DNA from: Hinthialibacter sp964556895 | Lineage (GTDB): Bacteria > Hinthialibacterota > Hinthialibacteria > Hinthialibacterales > Hinthialibacteraceae | Assembly: GCA_964556895.1 (NCBI GenBank) | Contig: CAZKYC010000029.1 | Location: 1 to 45,863, forward strand | DNA length: 45,863 nucleotides | Direction: 5' to 3' | In this document: positions 9,062 through 15,528 of the stretch, piece after piece | Position numbering within the stretch: the first letter of the stretch is position 1 | Layout of the letters: each line of letters begins with the position of its first letter | Notes under the pieces: generated by a model | Told to the model about the DNA's origin: nothing | The model's database searches: none | What the model saw: only the letters and a program-made list of their open reading frames with translations | Translations under genes and position numbers: made by a program

Positions 9062-9095
9062 TTTATAAACGTTTTTACCACGATTATTCGGTCAA
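9062..9095 (-). promoter_or_regulatory. putative ECF-type promoter of FG-GAP gene 1
   Basis: On the minus strand TTGACCGAATA begins at 9095. CGTT follows 18 bp after TTGACC, and TATAAA lies exactly 22 bp after TTGACC (9067-9062), the same spacing as upstream of sigma factor 1. It lies 85 bp before the TTG start of the FG-GAP gene. The divergent gene at 9190 starts 95 bp to the other side, so the site could influence both. Confidence 0.45.
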
Positions 9096-9189
9096 AAGGC
9101 TATCAGGTCTTTAAATCAGTAATTTTTATTGTTATAGTCAAGCGAAACACTTGGCGTAGCGTCTAATTTCACAGAGAGGTATTTTCATC

Positions 9190-10722
9190 ATGCGTTATCA
9201 TCAGCAAAAATTTTATTTCATAGTGTCTTTGACCTTCTGTGTAATCCAAACCAATTTCGCTTACTCACAAGATTGGGGGCATCGGTGGGGAAACGAACTA
9301 GGGACGCTTTTTTTTGATAGCCCCATTCAATCGTCTGTTTCAGAACAGATTTCTGTTACGTCTTATGAACTCAATATCGCTTTTGATAATGAGTTCATGG
9401 TTGGAAACGTTTTAGGCACAGGGACGCAACAAATTATTGGCGTTAACCCAGAACTAGTATCTCTAGTTGTTTTTGACCCAATGACGAATGAAACACTGAG
9501 CGTCCCCCTTGTTCAGCCAGCCGAAATCACAGGAACAAGCGGTGTGATTTACCATTTATCTCAACTGATTGAATATGATGATAGCGAAGGAATGGAAGTC
9601 GTCTGTTCAATCGGCAACCGCGCCAACCAGCGGCCGGTTTTTCAAATCGTTTCCTTCGCCAAACAAAGCGTTCTCGCCCATTTTGAGGGCTTACCGATTC
9701 AAGATGTTGACGGAGACGGCATTTGGAACGGCGCCGAAATCGGAGTTGCCGTATTTCAAAGCCCATCAGGGAAGTGGAAATTTATCTCACGATCATCGGC
9801 TGGGCATTCAGACTATAAACCGCGATCTGTGAATGTGTGGGACATAGAGACTGGTGAATTACAAGCCCAGTTTCATACCGCGACGCCTCCGCCGTTTCCA
9901 GCATTTGTTCGTCAACCTGACGGTAGTACACACTTTTTCTTTGTTCCTATAACGCCTGACAATTGGATTCGAGTTGACGGCGCGCCGATATTCGACGAGA
10001 ACGGAAACTATATTAACGTCAGTGAGACTTTCGCCGGCATGACGGTGAAAGACAACGAGGCCTATGACTTTTGTCTCTCGTTCGATGACAGCGACCCAAA
10101 TCAACCACCACTAAACCTGGAGTGGTATAACAAGCGCGGCGAACTAATGTCAGGCAGAGGCATGATCACCAAAGGCAAGGACGGGGCTGTATATGGCGTG
10201 TCATGGGACGCCTACATCAGAATTTGGGATTCGACCTCAACCGGGGCCATTCACGTTTACAATTTTGAAAGCGGCGAAATTGTCGCTGAACATCACGCCG
10301 AAGAGAGCCGGTCATTTTTGAGCGCTGTCGTCTCAGATAATGACGAACTGTTTGCGATCTATCAAGAAGAGCCTGTGCTTCAGCGCTATGACTTGTTTGA
10401 TGGGCTTCAGAGTTCTGTAAAAGTATCCGACGATGATAATGCTCAAGTAAAAATCACAGGTATTACCGACATGAACGGCGATAACAGCCCTGACGTAATC
10501 GTAGAAATCATCGAATTTGGTCAACAATGTGTTTGTATATACAACTCTGACTTAACACTGCTTAGCAAACTTTTAATGCCATATCTTCAAAATAGTGCAA
10601 TTGCTGACATTGATCGTGATGGATACCCTGAAGTTTACTATTCAGATAAACTTTATCAGAATACTATTCACCGTATCGAATTTGAATCGTCCTCTCACGC
10701 AAGCAATTATAATTTATATTAA
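9190..10722 (+). CDS. secreted FG-GAP/VCBS-repeat protein 2
   Basis: The 510-residue protein has a signal peptide (FYFIVSLTFCVIQTNFAYS, cut before QD). Its weakly conserved beta-propeller repeats include IQDVDGDGIWNGAEI, GITDMNGDNSPDVIV and AIADIDRDGYPEVYY. It shares the mature N-terminal QW/QDWGH style with the divergent FG-GAP protein at 7555-8976, so the two may be distant paralogues. AGAGAGGT eleven bases before the ATG supports the start. Downstream, a response regulator follows after 103 bp with its own putative promoter. The role is inferred to be extracellular or surface-exposed, and the ligand is unknown. Confidence 0.82.
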   Translation: MRYHQQKFYFIVSLTFCVIQTNFAYSQDWGHRWGNELGTLFFDSPIQSSVSEQISVTSYELNIAFDNEFMVGNVLGTGTQQIIGVNPELVSLVVFDPMTNETLSVPLVQPAEITGTSGVIYHLSQLIEYDDSEGMEVVCSIGNRANQRPVFQIVSFAKQSVLAHFEGLPIQDVDGDGIWNGAEIGVAVFQSPSGKWKFISRSSAGHSDYKPRSVNVWDIETGELQAQFHTATPPPFPAFVRQPDGSTHFFFVPITPDNWIRVDGAPIFDENGNYINVSETFAGMTVKDNEAYDFCLSFDDSDPNQPPLNLEWYNKRGELMSGRGMITKGKDGAVYGVSWDAYIRIWDSTSTGAIHVYNFESGEIVAEHHAEESRSFLSAVVSDNDELFAIYQEEPVLQRYDLFDGLQSSVKVSDDDNAQVKITGITDMNGDNSPDVIVEIIEFGQQCVCIYNSDLTLLSKLLMPYLQNSAIADIDRDGYPEVYYSDKLYQNTIHRIEFESSSHASNYNLY

Positions 10723-10725
10723 TTT

Positions 10726-10752
10726 TCGACCGAATAGGCCCATTCAGTCGTC
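10726..10752 (+). promoter_or_regulatory. putative ECF-type promoter of the response regulator
   Basis: TCGACCGAATA (10726-10736) followed by CGTC (10749-10752), 17 bp after TCGACC, matches the motif upstream of sigma factor 1. It lies directly after the stop of the FG-GAP gene and 73 bp before the chosen regulator start. Confidence 0.4.
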
Positions 10753-10825
10753 AAATAACTAACTATGAATCTGCTGGAGCATGGATATCAGCAGGTCGTT
10801 CGATTGTTATATAGATTGGGCCCAC

Positions 10826-11482
10826 ATGTCTGAACAAACTAAACGAATTTTCATTTGTGACGATCAACCTATAGTAATCGAAGGCGTGAAGCAGGTCGTT
10901 TCATCAACGGGCCAATTTTCGCTTTGCGGCAGCGCGTTAACCCTTGAGGACGCCGCTGAAAAAATTCAACACAAAAAACCAGACCTGGTCATTTTAGATT
11001 TGTTTGTTACTGGCGCTGATTCGACCCAACTCATTAACAAAAAATGGCTGAACGGCTGTGCGTTCTCTTCGATTTTTTATACCGCCCATAACGAATCGGT
11101 TTTTATTGAGCGCGCGTTAAAACTCGGGGCCAAAGCGTGCGTCATTAAACAAGAACCCGTTGAGAACCTGCTTAAAGCAATTGATGATGTGTTGAAGAAC
11201 AAGATATATGTATCTCCATTAATTTCACAACAGATTTATCAATCGTTTGTAAACGTGAAAACAATGAAATATGCAGACCCGCTAAATTCATTAAGCCCAA
11301 AAGAAAAACATATTCTGAAGTTGTTAGGCCGAGGGTATCGAAGAAAAGATATTGCCAGTACATTATTGATCAGCGCAAAAACAGTAGATACACACACTGA
11401 TAGAATCAAAGTGAAGTTAAGCATTAACGATTCATCAAAATTACATTTGTTTGCATCAAGGTTTTATCATTTAATTAATTGA
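10826..11482 (+). CDS. NarL/LuxR-type response regulator
   Basis: With the start at ATG 10826 the protein has 218 residues. A receiver domain has acidic residues in FICDDQ, the phospho-acceptor Asp58 in DLVILDLF, the Thr in FYTAH and the Lys in CVIKQ. A C-terminal LuxR helix-turn-helix follows (SPKEKHILKLLGRGYRRKDIA, then SAKTVDTHTDRIKVKL). It should be a DNA-binding regulator switched by phosphorylation. No histidine kinase is encoded in the window, so it is an orphan here. The frame is open 45 bp further to an ATG at 10781, but a start at 10826 gives the normal distance to the first receiver strand. Its position between two ECF modules suggests it links them. Confidence 0.9.
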   Translation: MSEQTKRIFICDDQPIVIEGVKQVVSSTGQFSLCGSALTLEDAAEKIQHKKPDLVILDLFVTGADSTQLINKKWLNGCAFSSIFYTAHNESVFIERALKLGAKACVIKQEPVENLLKAIDDVLKNKIYVSPLISQQIYQSFVNVKTMKYADPLNSLSPKEKHILKLLGRGYRRKDIASTLLISAKTVDTHTDRIKVKLSINDSSKLHLFASRFYHLIN

Positions 11483-11515
11483 TTGACGTTTTGTTATAAA
11501 GAATAGCAATAAATT

Positions 11516-11578
11516 GTTCTGCTTTAGTTTCGGGCGAGGAGATTCCCTCGTAACTAATCCCTACAAATAAAACAGAAC
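11516..11578 (+). promoter_or_regulatory. nested hairpin between response regulator and sigma factor 2
   Basis: An outer stem pairs GTTCTGCTTT (11516-11525) with AAAACAGAAC (11569-11578), with one mismatch. An inner stem pairs CGAGG (11535-11539) with CCTCG (11546-11550). There is no U-tract after it, so it is not a standard terminator. It could be a 5' leader element of sigma factor 2 or a stabilising 3' end of the regulator mRNA. Confidence 0.4.
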
Positions 11579-11665
11579 ATATCCTTATATACATTTTAAA
11601 TTCATTCTCTAGAATAATTTACGCTATGTATTTTTCATCATTTTAATAAACCATCGAGTTGATAC

Positions 11666-12232
11666 ATGCGCTCTGATTTAGATCTTCTTGAAGAGATTTC
11701 TGGTGGTTCCGAACATTCATTTCGCGAGCTGATCCAAAAATACCAAACTCCTCTCAAGGTTTATTGCACCTCGATTCTTTCATCGCCTGATGATGTGGAC
11801 GAGGTCATTCACGATACCTTTGTCAGGTTTTGGATCAATTACGCCCGCAAGCAAAAAACCGTCGAATCAGTCAAATCGTTGTTATACCGCATCGCCCGTA
11901 ACGCCGCCTATGACCGCTGCCGAAGCGACCGGTTGGTGAATTGCGGCGGGTTTGTCAATTTCGCTGTGATGGATAGTAAAACTCCGATCAACGTTCTTGA
12001 TGAGAAGCGCGTCAACGACTTTTTAGACGCGTCATTCTCTAAACTCTCACATAAAGACCGTGAAATATTGGAACTGTTTTATCTTGAAGCCTTCAAAATG
12101 GAAGAAATCGCCAAGATTCTTTCATTGAATGTCGAAGCCGTCAGTAGCCGGTTGCGCCGCGCCCGTGAGCGATTGCGACAACTGGTGCCCAAACACTTTT
12201 TACAGGAATGGAACCAAACCCATGAAGCATGA
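11666..12232 (+). CDS. ECF-family RNA polymerase sigma factor 2
   Basis: The 188-residue protein has ECF region 2 (DDVDEVIHDTFVRFW, LLYRIARNAAYDRC) and region 4 (LSHKDREILELFYLEAFKM, EAVSSRLRRARERL). It is a paralogue of the sigma factor at 6964-7491, with the same spacing and the same EAVSSRLRRAR recognition helix, so the promoter sequences recognised may overlap. Its last 11 bases overlap the start of a short frame resembling the N-terminus of a FecR-like regulator, exactly where the first sigma has its FecR partner. That partner is broken here, so this sigma may lack membrane control. The fibre/secretin gene cluster starts 290 bp downstream on the same strand and is the obvious candidate target. 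Confidence 0.94.
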   Translation: MRSDLDLLEEISGGSEHSFRELIQKYQTPLKVYCTSILSSPDDVDEVIHDTFVRFWINYARKQKTVESVKSLLYRIARNAAYDRCRSDRLVNCGGFVNFAVMDSKTPINVLDEKRVNDFLDASFSKLSHKDREILELFYLEAFKMEEIAKILSLNVEAVSSRLRRARERLRQLVPKHFLQEWNQTHEA

Positions 12233-12430
12233 CCAAGACGGCGTAATGAATTTTGTGATAGTCAAAGGGTTGCGTTTTTTTATTTCAAAACGAAAAAGCA
12301 ATAAGAACTTAGAAGAGCGAATCATCCAATCAATCAAGAACTTACGCGAGAAAATGAACCGCTGCATTATGGGTTTCTATGTAATGCAATAATGCTATTT
12401 TTAATTTATTCGTTCATTTTTTTATTTTAA
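12222..12430 (+). pseudogene. truncated FecR-like sigma regulator remnant
   Basis: A 56-codon frame (12222-12392) overlaps the sigma factor 2 stop by 11 bases. Its LEERIIQSIKNLREKMNR aligns with LESRVINSIRTYQTQRRRTR of the intact FecR-like protein at 6220-6951, directly before the membrane segment. The frame stops in MGFYVMQ. A second frame starts in the overlapping TAATG at 12392 and encodes MLFLIYSFIFLF, a hydrophobic continuation that would complete the transmembrane helix, then stops at 12430. No periplasmic FecR domain follows. I read this as a decayed FecR gene carrying a frameshift and deletion. A functional 56-residue mini-regulator is the alternative. Confidence 0.6.
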
Positions 12431-12457
12431 ATGACCGTTTTTTCTTACTCGAGAGTC
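12431..12457 (+). promoter_or_regulatory. weak ECF-type promoter candidate upstream of the fibre cluster
   Basis: ATGACCG (12431-12437) is followed by AGTC (12454-12457), 17 bp after ATGACC. This partly matches the TTGACCGAATA-N-CGTC motif upstream of sigma factor 1 and the response regulator. The match lacks the GAATA extension, so it is only suggestive. It lies 65 bp before the GTG start at 12522. Confidence 0.25.
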
Positions 12458-12521
12458 TAATAGAGTGCAATCACAAATATTAACTTGAATTTTATTCTAT
12501 TGCTTTGACAGGAAGACCTCA

Positions 12522-13511
12522 GTGGATCGATATTACATCACTGTTCAACCAACAGGGAATACTGGATATATCAATAAAATTCGCTTTTGTGTGATTTTAT
12601 TGCATCTTCTGGTTTTTTTCTGCCTCGTTTCGCAGGCCCAATACCAGCCGTTCCCCGCTTATTCATTTTCCCCGTCCGTACAATTAAACGACGCAGGGTT
12701 CGCCGACGGTTCGTTTCATTATTCGATGCAGCAGTCAGGCGCGCCATTGTATATCGGCCTGATCGCCACGCCGCCCAATCAACCCTGGCGCCTGATGTGT
12801 CAACAAACTTCAGCGCCATTCAACGGCGATCTACACGTTGTTCCGCGCTACACAAAAGACACGTCGTATATGCCGGTGAAGGTTGACTATAGCGGTCCCG
12901 CTATTTCACTGGTTGATCCGGTGGTTATCGCTGAAGGAGCCGGGTTTAACTATGACACGTCGATTCCCCCGTTGCCGCCGCCGATGGAAATCAACCTTAT
13001 TCAGATCACGGCGCGAATTGACCGCCTTCAGCCCATGGCGACCTATGGAGGTCATATTGCCGTCTGGCTCGAAGTGGGCGAAGGGGCGCCCGTCCGGTAC
13101 GATTTTGACTCCATCTATTATAGCGTCAGCCAAACTGGCTATTTCACCGCCTCGCTTGACGGCTCGATGGGGTTTGGCTCGGGCGTTAAAGGCGTGATCG
13201 TCAGCCAATCCACCCCGCGCGTTCATGTCGAGACCAACCGCGCGATTCTCCTGACCGCCCAGATTTCGCCGCTGACGCACGGCTCAGAAAGCATCGGGAC
13301 GTCTGTGATGGCGCTGGCGGTCGCCTCAGACTCAAACGGCGCTCAACAAACCGTCACCAACAACCGCTCATTGGGCGATGTCAGCGAGAGCGTCAATCTT
13401 CAAACCCCTGGCGTTTATGACTTTTATTTCGCAGGAAAAATCAGCATCGATACCGTAAACCCGGCTGGATCATATTCAGGGACGCTGACTGTGTCATGCG
13501 TTCCATTTTAA
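12522..13511 (+). CDS. secreted subunit-like protein A of the fibre/secretin cluster
   Basis: The 329-residue protein starts at GTG 12522 with AGGAAG eight bases upstream. It has a long N-region before a signal sequence (FCVILLHLLVFFCLVSQAQ). The mature part is beta-rich and almost free of Lys-rich stretches. It ends AGSYSGTLTVSCVPF, closely similar to AGEYTGTLTFEVVG and AGAYTGTIDADIIA of the next two proteins. That AG-x-Y-x-GT ending is the pattern of DUF4402/spore-coat-U-like secreted subunits. At more than twice the length of subunits B and C, it could be a tip adhesin with an N-terminal extra domain (WLEVGEGAPVRYDFDSIYY region). The function is inferred from neighbours and the shared C-terminal motif. 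Confidence 0.75.
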   Translation: MDRYYITVQPTGNTGYINKIRFCVILLHLLVFFCLVSQAQYQPFPAYSFSPSVQLNDAGFADGSFHYSMQQSGAPLYIGLIATPPNQPWRLMCQQTSAPFNGDLHVVPRYTKDTSYMPVKVDYSGPAISLVDPVVIAEGAGFNYDTSIPPLPPPMEINLIQITARIDRLQPMATYGGHIAVWLEVGEGAPVRYDFDSIYYSVSQTGYFTASLDGSMGFGSGVKGVIVSQSTPRVHVETNRAILLTAQISPLTHGSESIGTSVMALAVASDSNGAQQTVTNNRSLGDVSESVNLQTPGVYDFYFAGKISIDTVNPAGSYSGTLTVSCVPF

Positions 13512-13818
13512 TCTGTCGCTTTAAGGTGTGAGAAATTAACGAAAGGAGGAAATAAATAAGAAAGGAGCCGTAACAAGGAACCGCCCGCACAACTGGCCGT
13601 CGTACGGGCGGGGTGAGACTTGGCCCCTCGAACCAGCGTGTAGACAGGCTGATTCGTGGAGCGCTATACATAGTATAGCAAACAAACTCCTGTCTGCAAA
13701 ATGCGGATTGCGAAGACCCCCGCGGCCTTTAACTGGTCACGAACAGGCGCGGGACGAGCCAATCGTGAAACCGGCCGCCAAAAACAAACTTAACTTGCTT
13801 GACACAGGAGAACTCAAA
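13512..13818 (+). promoter_or_regulatory. 307-bp structured leader upstream of subunit B
   Basis: This gene-free stretch contains several strong hairpins. CCGCCCG (13581-13587) pairs with CGGGCGG (13605-13611). AGACAGG (13642-13648) pairs with CCTGTCT (13689-13695) and encloses a perfect GCTATAC-ATA-GTATAGC hairpin (13663-13679). GCGGCC (13722-13727) pairs with GGCCGC (13773-13778). It ends in AGGAG nine bases before the subunit B start. A short GGGG/CCCC pairing (13610-13613 with 13624-13627) would compete with the first stem. It matches no riboswitch class I recognise. It may be a regulatory or stabilising 5' leader of the subunit mRNA, or a small RNA gene. Confidence 0.55.
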
Positions 13819-14262
13819 ATGAAGAAATTAATCGCTCTGTCCATTCTGATGGCTTTAGTTGTTGTCCCCGTATTCGCCGATGACGTTACCGAAGATGACG
13901 CCACCGTCACCATCACCATGACCGTTGAAAAATACGTCTCCGTCACCATGACGCCTGATTCGACTGCAGTCACAGCGACAGGCGGCAATGGCACGCTTGC
14001 TCCTATCGCGATTACTATCGCCTGGGAAACCAATTGCGACGCAGACATTGATTTCACTGTGAATGATTTCACAAACGATTCCACCGGCGCGACAGCTGGG
14101 ATTATTGAAACGTTCGCTACTGGCACTGTAAGTATTGACCATTCTGTGGACGGCCCAATTGGTAGCATAGTGCGAGATTTAATAATCGATTTTGGCACAA
14201 CCGCCGAAGCCGGAGCTTACACAGGCACGATCGATGCAGACATCATCGCCGCTAGTGAATAA
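13819..14262 (+). CDS. secreted subunit-like protein B (DUF4402-like)
   Basis: The 147-residue protein has a clear signal peptide (MKKLIALSILMALVVVPVFA, cut before DDV). A mature domain of about 127 residues is very rich in Thr, Asp, Ala and Ile and nearly lacks Lys and Arg. Two cues suggest an exported beta-sandwich polymer subunit: alternating strands beginning with VTITMTVEKYVSV, and the C-terminal AGAYTGTIDADII. A single cysteine (TNCDAD) is present. The frame extends upstream to a TTG, but ATG 13819 with AGGAG at the right distance and a perfect signal peptide is the start. The long structured leader before it suggests separate control or high expression, as expected for a major subunit. 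Confidence 0.8.
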   Translation: MKKLIALSILMALVVVPVFADDVTEDDATVTITMTVEKYVSVTMTPDSTAVTATGGNGTLAPIAITIAWETNCDADIDFTVNDFTNDSTGATAGIIETFATGTVSIDHSVDGPIGSIVRDLIIDFGTTAEAGAYTGTIDADIIAASE

Positions 14263-14288
14263 GTAAATTCTAGGCTTGGAGAACCGCC

Positions 14289-14825
14289 ATGTTTCATTTA
14301 ACGAGGAGAAGAGGCTGCCTGAGTTTGCTTGCCATCTTGATGGCTTGCGGCCTTTGTATGGCACCCTCTGCAGACCAGGCTGATTCAGCCCAGACGCTGG
14401 TCACACTCGACATCGAGCCTTATCTGCATGTCGAGGTGGTCGGTAGTTCTGAGGTCACGCTAGACCCGGTCACGCCTCAACAAATAACAACGGCGATTGC
14501 AGCCGGTATACCGATTTCAAGAAGTATCTGGGTCAATTTGATTATTGACACAAATATCGACACGACTCTTGAAGTCGCAAAAACTTTGCCGCTCGAACAT
14601 TCAGACAACGGGTATGAAATAGACGTGTCAACCACTCTACTTTACGCTCCGGATCCCACTGCGGTTGTTGACAACGGCAACGGGCACTGGACGTTCGACA
14701 TCGTACACCCTGGGTTTCCAAGCGGGATGTTATTACTGGTGACTTTTTCTCAATCATGGTCGCTTGCCATCCCTGCTGGTGAATATACAGGAACGTTGAC
14801 CTTTGAGGTCGTCGGGTCTGAGTGA
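14289..14825 (+). CDS. secreted subunit-like protein C (DUF4402-like)
   Basis: The 178-residue protein begins with an Arg-rich n-region and a signal sequence (LSLLAILMACGLCMAPSADQ). The Cys in LMACGL could alternatively make it a lipoprotein. The mature part opens with LVTLDIEPYLHVEVVG, comparable with ITMTVEKYVSVTM of protein B, and closes with AGEYTGTLTFEVVGSE. It is therefore a paralogue of B with an insertion. The ATG has GGAG eight bases upstream and starts 26 bp after B. A strong hairpin follows its stop. It is likely a minor or anchoring subunit; the division of roles is inference. Confidence 0.78.
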   Translation: MFHLTRRRGCLSLLAILMACGLCMAPSADQADSAQTLVTLDIEPYLHVEVVGSSEVTLDPVTPQQITTAIAAGIPISRSIWVNLIIDTNIDTTLEVAKTLPLEHSDNGYEIDVSTTLLYAPDPTAVVDNGNGHWTFDIVHPGFPSGMLLLVTFSQSWSLAIPAGEYTGTLTFEVVGSE

Positions 14826-14836
14826 CAGACCATCGC

Positions 14837-14869
14837 GCTCCCCGCTTCAGTCTAACTGGAGCGGGGAGC
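14837..14869 (+). terminator. strong hairpin after the subunit genes
   Basis: A 14-bp stem (GCTCCCCGCTTCAG with CTGGAGCGGGGAGC, one G-U pair) encloses the loop TCTAA, 12 bp after the stop of protein C. Only TTAA follows instead of a U-run. It is therefore likely a leaky terminator or an mRNA 3'-stabilising hairpin that keeps subunit mRNA more abundant than the downstream assembly genes. Confidence 0.65.
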
Positions 14870-14882
14870 TTAAGCCAAGTTA

Positions 14883-15485
14883 ATGAATGTGTTGGATGAA
14901 ACCATGTTGAGAATGAAATGGATGATTTGCCTTTGTTTTTTTGGCGTGATGCTCACGTCGGTTTCGTCTATCGCCCAGACCCAAGACGAGAGTTCCGTCA
15001 ATATTCACTTGACGATTACCGAGCCTGACGATCCACAAACGCCGAAGCAAGTGTTCGCGGCGTTATCTCAAAAAATCCAATCAAAAGAGCCTGCTCTTCT
15101 CAGGTGCCAAATTCGTTTTACCCCCGAACGCAACTTCGCCACTCTTTTGTTTTATCCCATTTTTTTAAATTGGTTGAGGACGCCTGACCACCTGGTCAGT
15201 TTCAAAGCCGAAGGCAAGGCGCTTCGCGTGTTGGAGCACTTGAAGAAATTTTTGAACCACAAACCCAAGTACGCCAAGCGCGTCGACTTTGAATTGAGCA
15301 TCAATGAATCGCTCGACCATGTCATCGTTGAAGCGGTGTTTGAGTTTCAGTCATCAACCAGAAAACAACAAAAGAGCAGCGAATCATTCATCAAACGTCT
15401 TACGCGCCATCTGAAACGCATGGAGCGGGGCGCGGACGAAATCATTCTTGAACTGATGGATGAAACAACGCGAGCAAAGAAATAG
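14883..15485 (+). CDS. exported protein of unknown function in the fibre/secretin cluster
   Basis: The 200-residue product has an N-terminal signal sequence (WMICLCFFGVMLTSVSSIA, cut before QTQ) and a basic, alpha/beta mature domain with a Lys/Arg-rich C-terminal third (KRLTRHLKRMERGADE). Starts are possible at ATG 14883, 14904 and 14913; none has a strong ribosome binding site. I recognise no family. Its last 26 bases overlap an upstream extension of the next frame but not the chosen start of that gene. The context suggests a periplasmic accessory factor of subunit export. Confidence 0.7.
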   Translation: MNVLDETMLRMKWMICLCFFGVMLTSVSSIAQTQDESSVNIHLTITEPDDPQTPKQVFAALSQKIQSKEPALLRCQIRFTPERNFATLLFYPIFLNWLRTPDHLVSFKAEGKALRVLEHLKKFLNHKPKYAKRVDFELSINESLDHVIVEAVFEFQSSTRKQQKSSESFIKRLTRHLKRMERGADEIILELMDETTRAKK

Positions 15486-15528
15486 CGCCCGCGCGGCGTT
15501 TTCATACAACGAAATGGGGGATATCACC

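Noticed and set aside
13566..13585. Similarity of CCGTAACAAGGAACCG to the 3' end of 16S rRNA
   Set aside because: The match is limited to about 15 bases, and the flanking sequence does not continue like rRNA.
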